From NCBI GenBank assembly GCA_003520455.1, contig DOUV01000143.1, positions 1 through 18,757 of the forward strand: a DNA stretch of 18,757 nt, read 5' to 3'. This document shows, in pieces, positions 1 through 6,842 of this stretch. This stretch comes from Chloroflexota bacterium (GTDB lineage: Bacteria; Chloroflexota; Anaerolineae; Ardenticatenales; Ardenticatenaceae). Positions within the stretch are counted from its first letter, which is position 1, and each line of letters opens with the position of its first letter. A program made the position numbers and the translations under genes. The notes beneath the pieces are model-generated. The model was not told the DNA's origin. It saw only the letters and a list, made by a program, of their open reading frames with translations, and ran no database searches.

Positions 1-1096
1 CCACCCGTGGCCCGGCATCCCCCGCGGCTTCCGCCGCCGCTCGCGCCGCGTTGGCCGATACTTTCAGGTCGGCGGCATAGGCCCGATCACGGCGTGCCCA
101 CGCCGGCAAGGCCGCCGCCAGTTGGGCCAGGGCGAGCCTCGCATCACTGCGAATAGCGATCTCGGGCGGATAATTCTTCTGGAGTTGCTCCGCGGCGATG
201 TCGATCCGGATCAGCCGGCGCGGCACCTCGAGAGTCCAGCCCTGCATGGACCAGGTATCGAAACTCGTCCCGACGGCCAGCACGACGTCTGCCCGGGCGA
301 GCGCACCGGTCAGTACCGGATTGCGCCCGACACCCGCTCCCAGCGCGCAAGGATGATCCTCAGGCAGGCTGCCCTTGCCGCCCGCCGTGGTGATTACCGG
401 GCAGTTCAGTGCTTCGGCGACCCGGCGCAATTCCGCGCTCGCCCCCGCTCGGAGCGTCCCCACTCCGCTGAAGATCAACGGCCGCTCGGCCTGTTCCAGG
501 AGCCTCGCCGCGGCTTCGATAGCCACCGGCTCGCCGGCCGGCTTCTCTACCGGCGCCGGCCCGCTCAACCTCACGTCACCGCGCTCGCCCAACACGTCCC
601 AGGGCACCTCGACATAGGTGGGCCGCGGCCGCCCACGGCGCATCACCGCCATCGCCTGGTGGATGGCAGGCGGGATAGCGGGCACCGTGTCGGCCCGCAC
701 CGCCGAGACCAACGCCGCCCGGAAAACGTCGAGTTGCTGCTTGATCTCGTGCGAGACACCCCGATCGAGCCCAATGAGCGCCTTGTCGATCTCGGTCGCC
801 ACCATCAGAACCGGCGACGATTCGGCATGGGCTGTCACCAGTCCTGTTAGCGCGTTTGTGGCCCCAGGGCCAGCAATTGTCAGGCAGACACCTGGTCGCC
901 CGCTCGCCCGGGCGTACCCGTCGGCCATCATGGCCGCACCGCCTTCATGGCAGGCCAGTACATGCCGGATCGGGGGTGTGGCGTACAACGCATCGTACAC
1001 GCTCAAATTGTACGTACCCGGGATGCCGAAGATAGCCTCGACGCCTTCGCATTGCAGCGTCGCAACCACCGCCTCTCCACCCGTCATCTCGCGCAT
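1..1096 (-). CDS. ThDP-dependent acetolactate-synthase-like enzyme, partial (C-terminus beyond window)
   Basis: The frame is open from ATG at 1096 to the left edge, giving 365 codons with no stop. The start MREMTGGEAV, the activating glutamate in the CHEGGAA motif (about residue 51), and the AGPGATNALTG loop are those of the PYR domain of the acetolactate synthase/benzoylformate decarboxylase family. A middle domain follows (RPLIFSGVGTLRAGAS, VLAVGTSFDTW). The PP domain with the GDG..NN cofactor motif would lie outside the window. An in-frame ATG at 1132 would start 2 nt after the dehydrogenase stop, but family alignment favours 1096. It is the last visible gene of the catabolic cluster and a distant paralogue of the enzyme at 6843-8588. 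Which 2-oxo acid or diketone it acts on cannot be told. Confidence 0.9.
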   Translation of the reverse strand, partial: MREMTGGEAVVATLQCEGVEAIFGIPGTYNLSVYDALYATPPIRHVLACHEGGAAMMADGYARASGRPGVCLTIAGPGATNALTGLVTAHAESSPVLMVATEIDKALIGLDRGVSHEIKQQLDVFRAALVSAVRADTVPAIPPAIHQAMAVMRRGRPRPTYVEVPWDVLGERGDVRLSGPAPVEKPAGEPVAIEAAARLLEQAERPLIFSGVGTLRAGASAELRRVAEALNCPVITTAGGKGSLPEDHPCALGAGVGRNPVLTGALARADVVLAVGTSFDTWSMQGWTLEVPRRLIRIDIAAEQLQKNYPPEIAIRSDARLALAQLAAALPAWARRDRAYAADLKVSANAARAAAEAAGDAGPRV

Positions 1097-1134
1097 AGAC
1101 TCTGCCCCATCGTTGCTGAGCGCTCTCCCCATGC

Positions 1135-2154
1135 TCACGTCCAGTCGAGCAACACACCCAGAGTACTCTCTCTGCTCTCCGCCAGCAGTTGATAGGCCCG
1201 TCGCGCCTCGTCGGCCGGCAAGCAGTGGGTGATCAACGGCTCGACGTGCAAGGCGCCCTCGGCTATCAACCGAAGGATCAACTCCCTATTTCGCCTCTGA
1301 GTCCAATAAAAGTAGCTCGACTCACGCTCAGGCCGCACCGGTTGCGATGCCGCCACCAGCGTCAGCTCTTTCATCATGAACTGGAGGTAGAAGCATTCCG
1401 GTTCAAGTGACAGCGTCTGGCGCAGCCCGCCCAGGAGCACGACCCGTCCCCCGACCCGCGCTGCCTCGAAGGCCAACACCAGGGCATCGACCTGTCCCGC
1501 CGTCTCGTAGACGATATCCGCCAGCCGGCCGCCCGTAAGCTTCTGGAAGGCGGCTGGAACGTCTATTGTCCGCCCATCCCAAGTGGCTGCCACGCCGTCC
1601 CGCCGGGCGGCGTCCAACCGCAACTGGTGCCGGCCCACCAGCGCCATAGGGCGGCCACCCTGCAGCCCCACCAATCGGGCGGTCAACTGCCCAACCAGGC
1701 CATCGCCTACCACGAGAACCGCGTCACCGAGTTCGGGCGGCGCCCGACGCAGCCCATGGAGTGCGACACTCCCCAGCACTGCAAGGGCGGCCACGTCGTC
1801 GGAGATCGGCGTTGGCACCCGCACGACCGTCTCCGCCGCGACGTTCTGATAGTCGGCGTGCGGTCCCATCGTCAGCACTCGCTCGCCGACCGCTACCCCA
1901 GTGACCTCCTGACCGGCGGCCACCACGCGACCAACGCTCGAGTAGCCTGGGTAGACCGGGAAGGTGACGTCCGGCCGGAGGCGGCCGGGGATCACTGCAT
2001 GCAGGTAATCCAGCTCGGTCCCGGCGCTGATGAGCGTGCGGGTCACGGCCACCTGAATTTCGGACGGCCCCGGCGGGGCTAGCGCGCGGGACAGGAGCTC
2101 GACGTGACCCGCAGCCACAAAGGCGACCTGCCGAACGGGCCGCAAGTCACCCAC
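1135..2154 (-). CDS. Medium-chain dehydrogenase/reductase, zinc-independent type
   Basis: This is an MDR-superfamily NAD(P)-dependent oxidoreductase of about 339 aa. It has the GroES-like N-terminal domain (RQVAFVAAGHVEL onward) and a Rossmann domain with a VLVVGDGLVGQL nucleotide-binding loop. The usual catalytic zinc ligands are missing: the CG-D/E position reads SAGTEL and the GHE position reads GYSSVG. The four-cysteine structural zinc loop is also absent. SAGTE-type MDR proteins are a known branch that includes BchC-like dehydrogenases. The start is uncertain: GTG at 2154 gives the normal N-terminus, while GTG at 2199 would add 15 poor residues. It follows the isomerase-like gene and sits 2 to 38 nt before the next ThDP gene, so it is probably cotranscribed. 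It likely oxidises or reduces a hydroxyl or keto group of the pathway intermediate. Confidence 0.85.
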   Translation of the reverse strand: MGDLRPVRQVAFVAAGHVELLSRALAPPGPSEIQVAVTRTLISAGTELDYLHAVIPGRLRPDVTFPVYPGYSSVGRVVAAGQEVTGVAVGERVLTMGPHADYQNVAAETVVRVPTPISDDVAALAVLGSVALHGLRRAPPELGDAVLVVGDGLVGQLTARLVGLQGGRPMALVGRHQLRLDAARRDGVAATWDGRTIDVPAAFQKLTGGRLADIVYETAGQVDALVLAFEAARVGGRVVLLGGLRQTLSLEPECFYLQFMMKELTLVAASQPVRPERESSYFYWTQRRNRELILRLIAEGALHVEPLITHCLPADEARRAYQLLAESRESTLGVLLDWT

Positions 2155-2232
2155 AGTTCGTCTCGCCGTTCCGCCTCCGCCGACAAACGCACCTGCCACC
2201 CGCAGCGTCCATTGTGAGCGTGAGGCGCTCCA

Positions 2233-3096
2233 TTACAAAACGCCGTGAGCCTTCAAATACTGAAGGCTCTCGTCAAAGACGCGGTCGGTCAGTTCCGGCA
2301 AGGTGTGGAGCTCGATGGCCAGCACCCCCTGGTAGTCATCGGCCTGGATCTGCTTGAGCAGACCTTCCATGTTGAGTGAGCCCCGCCCAAGCGCCACGCA
2401 GATCGAGCTCCCGCCCGCGTCGCTCTGGAGAACCTTGCGGTACTCGCTGCCGTGGCGGGCCGGATCGTATTTCGTTGCGTCCTTCAGGTGGATGTGGCGG
2501 ATGTGGGGCTTCAGCACGTGGTAAGCGTGGGGGAAGCCTTCCTCACCCGCGATTGTGAGATTGCACGGATCGAAGTTGACCTTGAAGTGCTCCGAGCCCA
2601 TGAACTCGACCAGGTCGAGCGTGCCGTAGGCCGTCCGCGTCACATCCGTGGCAACCTGGTTGTACTCGGTCTCGATCAGAATCGTGATATTATGCTTCTC
2701 GGCCGCTTCTAGCACCGGCTGCATGTTGCGCCGGTAGCGCTGCATCGAGGCCTTCGGGTCGTAGGCCAGGTTGCCGCCGTAGTAGCTGACCACGTAGCGG
2801 GCGCCTACCTGGGCAGCTATCTCGATCGCCTCGACAAAGCTGCGCTGCAACTCGGGAATGTCGGCCTGGGTGCTGGCGTTCATCTTAATCGAGCCCGACC
2901 TGGCGGTCCCTCCGGTCGCGGCCACCCGTACGCCATACTTCTCTAGCGTCCGCAGGAAGGCCGGTACACTGTCGGGCGGCGGTGCGGTGCAATCCAGGTA
3001 CTCTAGCCCGTAGTCGCGGGCCTTCTTGCAGATCTCGTCGAAGGTCAGCCACGGGAATTCCCACGCGGCGATGGCCACCTTGAGTTTCTTGGACAT
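2233..3096 (-). CDS. Sugar phosphate isomerase/epimerase-like TIM barrel (AP_endonuc_2 fold)
   Basis: The protein has 287 aa and starts MSKKLKVAIAAWEFPW. The start ATG at 3096 is set by an AGGAGGGG ribosome site 6 nt upstream; the longer frame adds only overlap with the preceding gene. It matches the xylose-isomerase-like TIM-barrel family (IolE, hydroxypyruvate isomerase, tagatose epimerases). The four expected metal ligands are visible: E142 (IETEYN), D176 (NFDPCNL), H203 (HIHLKDA) and E262 (AIELH). It therefore looks catalytically competent, probably with Mn2+ or Co2+. Its start codon lies 1 nt after the stop of the PIG-L gene (TGAGATG), so the two are almost certainly translated together. 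Dehydratase, isomerase and epimerase activities all occur in this fold and cannot be separated here. Confidence 0.93.
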   Translation of the reverse strand: MSKKLKVAIAAWEFPWLTFDEICKKARDYGLEYLDCTAPPPDSVPAFLRTLEKYGVRVAATGGTARSGSIKMNASTQADIPELQRSFVEAIEIAAQVGARYVVSYYGGNLAYDPKASMQRYRRNMQPVLEAAEKHNITILIETEYNQVATDVTRTAYGTLDLVEFMGSEHFKVNFDPCNLTIAGEEGFPHAYHVLKPHIRHIHLKDATKYDPARHGSEYRKVLQSDAGGSSICVALGRGSLNMEGLLKQIQADDYQGVLAIELHTLPELTDRVFDESLQYLKAHGVL

Positions 3097-3097
3097 C

Positions 3098-3814
3098 TCA
3101 TACCCCTCCTGGCGGGAGAAAGTCGTACGCGCGGACGCGCTTGGACGCGAACAGCGGACGGAAGACCTCGGCGTACCGCACGCCACACTGCATCCCGCGA
3201 TAGCGAGCCTGAGCCTCGATCTGCGCCACGATGTCGGTATTGCGCCACTCGTTCAGCCACTTGACCTGACTCTCGTGGCATTCGAGCATCTGCTTCTTCA
3301 ACTCGAAGGTCTCGCTGATGTCGACCCAGATCGTTGGCTCGAAGTCGTGACCGCCGGCGGATTCCATATAGAAGATCGGGACGGCCGGCGGGTGCACCTC
3401 GCTGCCCATCTCGCTCACATAGTTGGGAAGCGTCGCCAGAAACGAGGCATCGAATACCAGCTGGCTGGTTGCCACGTGATCGGGCGCGTAGTCCACCGGG
3501 GGGTGGGTGATGATGAGATCCGGGCGCGCCTCTCGGATCAGGTTGGCGACTTTCTGGCGCGAGGGCCTATCGGGATAGAGATCCAGATCCTCGAAGAGCG
3601 GAGGAATATACTCGGCCCCGATCACCGCTGCGGCCGCGGCTGCCTCCCGGCGCCGGATCGCCGCCAGTTCCGCTTTAGGAATCCGTCCGCCCAACGCCCC
3701 ATCGCACAGGTTGCATATGATGACAGTGTGGCCGGCGCGGCCATATTTCGCCAGCGTCCCGGCACAGCCCACCTCGTGATCGTCGGGGTGAGCACCGATC
3801 GCAAGTATTCGCAT
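3098..3814 (-). CDS. PIG-L/LmbE family deacetylase
   Basis: The protein has 238 aa. The N-terminal AHPDDHE motif (H9, D12) and H113 in DYAPDHVATSQ form the zinc site of PIG-L/LmbE deacetylases, which remove N-acetyl groups from GlcNAc-inositol, mycothiol and bacillithiol precursors, and related glycosides. ATG 3814 is chosen because GGGAGGAG lies 6 to 7 nt upstream; the in-frame ATG at 3829 overlaps that ribosome site. The stop is 1 nt from the isomerase-like start. A perfect 14-bp inverted repeat (3831-3866) ends 4 nt above the ribosome site. Within this cluster the enzyme probably deacetylates an amino sugar or amino cyclitol, which is inferred from family and context only. Confidence 0.93.
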   Translation of the reverse strand: MRILAIGAHPDDHEVGCAGTLAKYGRAGHTVIICNLCDGALGGRIPKAELAAIRRREAAAAAAVIGAEYIPPLFEDLDLYPDRPSRQKVANLIREARPDLIITHPPVDYAPDHVATSQLVFDASFLATLPNYVSEMGSEVHPPAVPIFYMESAGGHDFEPTIWVDISETFELKKQMLECHESQVKWLNEWRNTDIVAQIEAQARYRGMQCGVRYAEVFRPLFASKRVRAYDFLPPGGV

Positions 3815-3830
3815 CGACTCTCCTCCCATC

Positions 3831-3866
3831 GTCGTGATTTGGTCGCCGCTGTGACCAAATCACGAC
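3831..3866 (-). promoter_or_regulatory. Perfect 14-bp inverted repeat upstream of the PIG-L gene
   Basis: The arms gtcgtgatttggtc and gaccaaatcacgac match exactly around an 8-nt loop (3845-3852). The repeat lies in the 77-bp gap between the Gfo/Idh stop and the PIG-L start and ends just before the GGGAGGAG ribosome site. In the minus transcript it would form a strong hairpin immediately 5' of that site. No T-run follows, so it is not a normal intrinsic terminator. It could be an mRNA-stability or processing hairpin that sets the ratio of the two halves of the operon, or an operator for a dimeric regulator. Confidence 0.7.
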
Positions 3867-3891
3867 CTGCCAAGACCGCCGCCCGGCGTCA

Positions 3892-4923
3892 CTACAAGTT
3901 GATCACGGCCCCGGTGCGGGCCGACTCGTAGGCAGCTGCCATCACCCTCTGGGCGTAGATGCCCTCGGCGGCGCCAATCTCGTACGGGCGCCCAGCTTCG
4001 ACGGCGGCCGCGAACCTCTCGATCTCGATCCGGTACATATTCTCGGGTGCCACCTCGATCACCTGGCCTTCCGCTTCCACCTTGCCGCCCTGCGGGCTCG
4101 TCCGGTAGAAGATCAGCCGCCCGGTTGGGAGCTGGCTGAGCGTCCCTCGTGTGACGATCGTTCCCTCGCTGCCGTGGACCTCCAGAACGTTGCGCCCCTC
4201 GAAGTTCGGCACGCTGTTGTACGCCTGCACAATGGCATGTGGCCCACTCTTCAGCTTCATCAGCACGGCGCAGGTATCTTCAGTTTCGTAGCTGTGGATC
4301 AGCGTGTCGGCGAGGCCGGCCACGCACTCGGCCTCGCCCGCGAAGTAGTTGAAGAGGTCGATGGCGTGGCAGCCCATGTCGAACAGAGGGCCGCCGCCAG
4401 CAAAGCGCAGGGTATGCTGCCAGTCGCCAAGCTCGCCTGGCACGACTTCGGCTGACCAGACCGAATACCGCGCCCTCAGGGCAACCAGCTTCCCGATTGC
4501 CCCTGAATCGACTAGCTCCTTGAGCTTGGCGTGGCAGGTGTGGTATCGCATCATAAAGCCGATGCCGAAGACGATCCCTGCCTGTTCCACAGCGCGCGCC
4601 ATCATGGCGGCTTGCTCCGGGTCCATCGCCATCGGCTTCTCGCACAGGACGTGTTTCCCAGCCTGCGCGGCGGCAATAGTCAGTTCGGCGTGGGCGTAAG
4701 GCGGCGCGGCGATATAGACTGCGTCCACCCGGTCGTCGGCCAGCAACTCCTGAGCCGAGTCGTAGGCCCGTCCGCCGAACGAATCCGCGGTTCGGTGGGC
4801 CCGGTCCGGGTTGATATCGGCCGTCGCCACCAGCTTCGCGTTTGGCGCCGCCAGGATTCCCTCCGGAATCGTCCGGATGGTCGCGACCCGCCCACACCCG
4901 ATAACACCCCATCGAATGGTCAT
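3892..4923 (-). CDS. Gfo/Idh/MocA family NAD(P)-dependent oxidoreductase
   Basis: The protein has 343 aa. It has the N-terminal Rossmann loop GVIGCGRVA (G9, G11, A14) and the CEKPMAMD motif with the conserved EKP (95-97). The catalytic GGGPLFDMGCHAIDL segment carries D182 and H186, followed by the beta-sheet C-terminal domain. Members oxidise or epimerise sugars, inositols and their derivatives, using NAD(P) at the ring hydroxyls. ATG 4923 is supported by GGGGAGGAA 8 nt upstream; the earlier frame begins inside the preceding gene's end. It lies 53 bp downstream of the metal-competent amidohydrolase. The most likely role is oxidation of the imported sugar or cyclitol; the exact substrate is unknown. 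Confidence 0.95.
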   Translation of the reverse strand: MTIRWGVIGCGRVATIRTIPEGILAAPNAKLVATADINPDRAHRTADSFGGRAYDSAQELLADDRVDAVYIAAPPYAHAELTIAAAQAGKHVLCEKPMAMDPEQAAMMARAVEQAGIVFGIGFMMRYHTCHAKLKELVDSGAIGKLVALRARYSVWSAEVVPGELGDWQHTLRFAGGGPLFDMGCHAIDLFNYFAGEAECVAGLADTLIHSYETEDTCAVLMKLKSGPHAIVQAYNSVPNFEGRNVLEVHGSEGTIVTRGTLSQLPTGRLIFYRTSPQGGKVEAEGQVIEVAPENMYRIEIERFAAAVEAGRPYEIGAAEGIYAQRVMAAAYESARTGAVINL

Positions 4924-4976
4924 CTTCTTTGTTCCTCCCCGTTTGCAGACTGGGCTCCCTGTGAGCCCGCCCGCCC

Positions 4977-5807
4977 TCACGCGCGGTCGAGGAGCCGGGC
5001 CATGTTCAAACCGAGAATCTTTTCTTTCTCCGCATCGCTGATCCGGGCATAGACTATCGGACCGAACTCGGCGATGAACGAGTGCCAGGGCGCATCGGTC
5101 CCATAGAGGACACGCTCAGCGCCAACGTGCTGCACCATGTAGTCCACTGACCGGTAGAAACGGCCCATGGCCGACGTATCCAGGTAGAGGTTCGCATAAC
5201 GCCGAACCACGGCGATAAATTCGTCCAAAGCTGCCATCGAGTGATAGGAGCCAGAGTGTCCGATAATCAGGTTGACCTCCGGATACGACTCAGCCACGGC
5301 GGCGATGCCGCGCGGGCCGCAGGTATGCCACTCCGTCCCAGGACCGGCGTGTGTCAGGACTGGGCAGCCGCGCTGGCGGGCGAACTCCCAAACTGGGTGA
5401 TAGTTCGGACCGTCGATAGGGTAGTTGTGAATGTAGCTGGCCGGATGAATCTTGATCCCCTGGATTCCGGCATGGCGGAAGCAGCGCTCGAGCTCGCCTT
5501 CCATTTGGTCCGAATAATTCGGATTGGCGACGGCGTAGCCGATAAATCGATCGGGGTAACGCCCCGTTAGTGCAATGACCTCGTCGTTGCCGGTGCGCAC
5601 GTCACTCGTCAGCGAGCGGAGCGAACTGACGCAACTCTGGTTGATGCCCACACTGTCCATCGAGACCAACATCCCCTCGGCATCCGGCCAGGGAATGAAG
5701 TTGCCGGCCGCATCCCCCAGGTGAACGTGGCAATCGATGACTAACACGTCGCTGAGGGGCAAGTTCCGTTCGACGGTTTCCAAGATACGGCCTTGTCTGG
5801 TGGTCAT
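4977..5807 (-). CDS. Amidohydrolase-2 family metal-dependent hydrolase (metal site complete)
   Basis: The protein has 276 aa and is a TIM barrel of the amidohydrolase-related (ACMSD, LigI, sugar lactonase) group. Metal ligands are all visible: H27 and H29 (IDCHVHLG), H153 (PVLTHAG), H184 (IIGHSG) and D238 (YGTDAPW). The start is ATG 5807, whose ATGA overlaps the stop of the preceding paralogue, a typical translational coupling. A longer frame reaching 6116 is out-of-frame shadow of that paralogue. In sugar-acid pathways this family hydrolyses lactones; in aromatic pathways it decarboxylates or opens pyrones. Next to a Gfo/Idh dehydrogenase a lactonase-like role is attractive but unproved. Confidence 0.93.
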   Translation of the reverse strand: MTTRQGRILETVERNLPLSDVLVIDCHVHLGDAAGNFIPWPDAEGMLVSMDSVGINQSCVSSLRSLTSDVRTGNDEVIALTGRYPDRFIGYAVANPNYSDQMEGELERCFRHAGIQGIKIHPASYIHNYPIDGPNYHPVWEFARQRGCPVLTHAGPGTEWHTCGPRGIAAVAESYPEVNLIIGHSGSYHSMAALDEFIAVVRRYANLYLDTSAMGRFYRSVDYMVQHVGAERVLYGTDAPWHSFIAEFGPIVYARISDAEKEKILGLNMARLLDRA

Positions 5808-6595
5808 GAGGAATACACCCCTTCCAGCAGTCGGCGGAAGTTCTCGCCAGCAATCGCTCGCCGGTCGGCGTCGGAGACATTGGCGTAGCGGACCAGGGCG
5901 AGCGCCAGCCCAGGGTTGCTGACCGGGGCACCCGTGCCGAAAATGAGCCGCTCCGCCCCAAAAAGCCTCGTGATAAGCTCCACACCGCGATGGAGCGTAA
6001 AATATGAGATCTCCAGGTAGAGGTTTGGGCATCGCTCCAGAATCGGCAGGGTGACGCGGGTACTTGTATAATTGAAGCGGAGGATGATCACCGGCAGGTC
6101 TGGGTGCTCCCGGCACAGTGTGTAGACGTTCTCCGCCGAAAATCCAGCGGTCCTATCGTCCGGATGTTTTGCCAGGTCTGACGCCGTGAGCAACACCGGG
6201 ATGCGGCGCTCGGCCAGCGCCCCCCAGAGACCCCGCGTGGCCCAATCGGCCAACACGTACGGGTGGCGCGCCGGCGGCAAGAGCCGGACCACCCGAACCC
6301 CCGCTGCTAGCATCTCGTCCACCTGATCCGCGATGGGCGGTTCGAAGGCATCCCCATGGACCTTTAAAACCCAACAACCATGCAGGCGCGGCTGGCCTTC
6401 CAGGGCCTCCAGGACCGCCCGGTTGCCCGTCTCTTGCCGGTAGTCCCGCGCTATGGTGTGGGTAACAGCTGCCTCACGAATGCCGAAGTGGTCCATGTCC
6501 GCCAGGAGTTGAGCCGCGCTCGGATAAGTCCACAGCGGTGGGCGATTGACCGGGCCCAGATAACAGTTGCAGTCGAAGAAGTCGAGGTCAGTCAT
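5804..6595 (-). CDS. Amidohydrolase-2 paralogue lacking metal ligands (probable pseudoenzyme)
   Basis: The protein has 263 aa, starting MTDLDFFDCNCYLG at ATG 6595 with GGAG 5 nt upstream. Fold, length and order of motifs match the following gene, but every metal position is changed: HxH reads NCY (N10, Y12), the strand-5 histidine reads threonine (PVLLTASD), the strand-6 histidine reads arginine (IILRFNY), and the final aspartate reads glycine (FGTGAPV). The frame is intact and the codon use is ordinary, so this is a maintained protein rather than a decaying gene. It overlaps the active paralogue by ATGA, suggesting equal synthesis and perhaps a heteromer. Alternatives are a metal-independent lyase or a ligand-binding protein. 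Confidence 0.87.
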   Translation of the reverse strand: MTDLDFFDCNCYLGPVNRPPLWTYPSAAQLLADMDHFGIREAAVTHTIARDYRQETGNRAVLEALEGQPRLHGCWVLKVHGDAFEPPIADQVDEMLAAGVRVVRLLPPARHPYVLADWATRGLWGALAERRIPVLLTASDLAKHPDDRTAGFSAENVYTLCREHPDLPVIILRFNYTSTRVTLPILERCPNLYLEISYFTLHRGVELITRLFGAERLIFGTGAPVSNPGLALALVRYANVSDADRRAIAGENFRRLLEGVYSS

Positions 6596-6626
6596 AGACT
6601 CTCCACAGAGAAATTCCTGAAGGGAC

Positions 6627-6842
6627 TCAAACATCGCCTGGCACCACCCGCCGGTGCGACCGCGTCGCCCGCTCGGCGACGCCCGTCAGCCACATCATCG
6701 CCTCGGCCAGATCCAGTCCGCACAGCGGCCGGCTGCCCCCGCGCAGGCAGCGGACTAAATCCTCCTGACCGGGCAGGCAGTGCCCATCGGCGTCACGATC
6801 CCTTGCGTCTCGTAAAAAATGTGTTTTCTGTGCCGTCCATTG
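6627..6842 (-). pseudogene. C-terminal scrap of a Gfo/Idh/MocA oxidoreductase
   Basis: No complete gene lies between the ThDP enzyme stop and the amidohydrolase paralogue. One minus frame ending at TGA 6627 reads GQEDLVRCLRGGSRPLCG and then a helix ending VVPGDV, which resembles the last 50 residues of Gfo/Idh proteins (D-F-x-R-C-x-R-T-G-x-P). Just upstream, other frames give DGTENTFF and, after a single-base slip in the T run near 6813-6818, YETQGIVTPMG, which would be the preceding strands. It therefore looks like a remnant with two frame changes. The identification rests on short motifs only. Confidence 0.5.

Noticed and set aside
3026..3931. Plus-strand frame of 301 codons
   Set aside because: Antisense to the PIG-L and isomerase-like genes, which have full catalytic motifs; composition is typical of a high-GC shadow frame.
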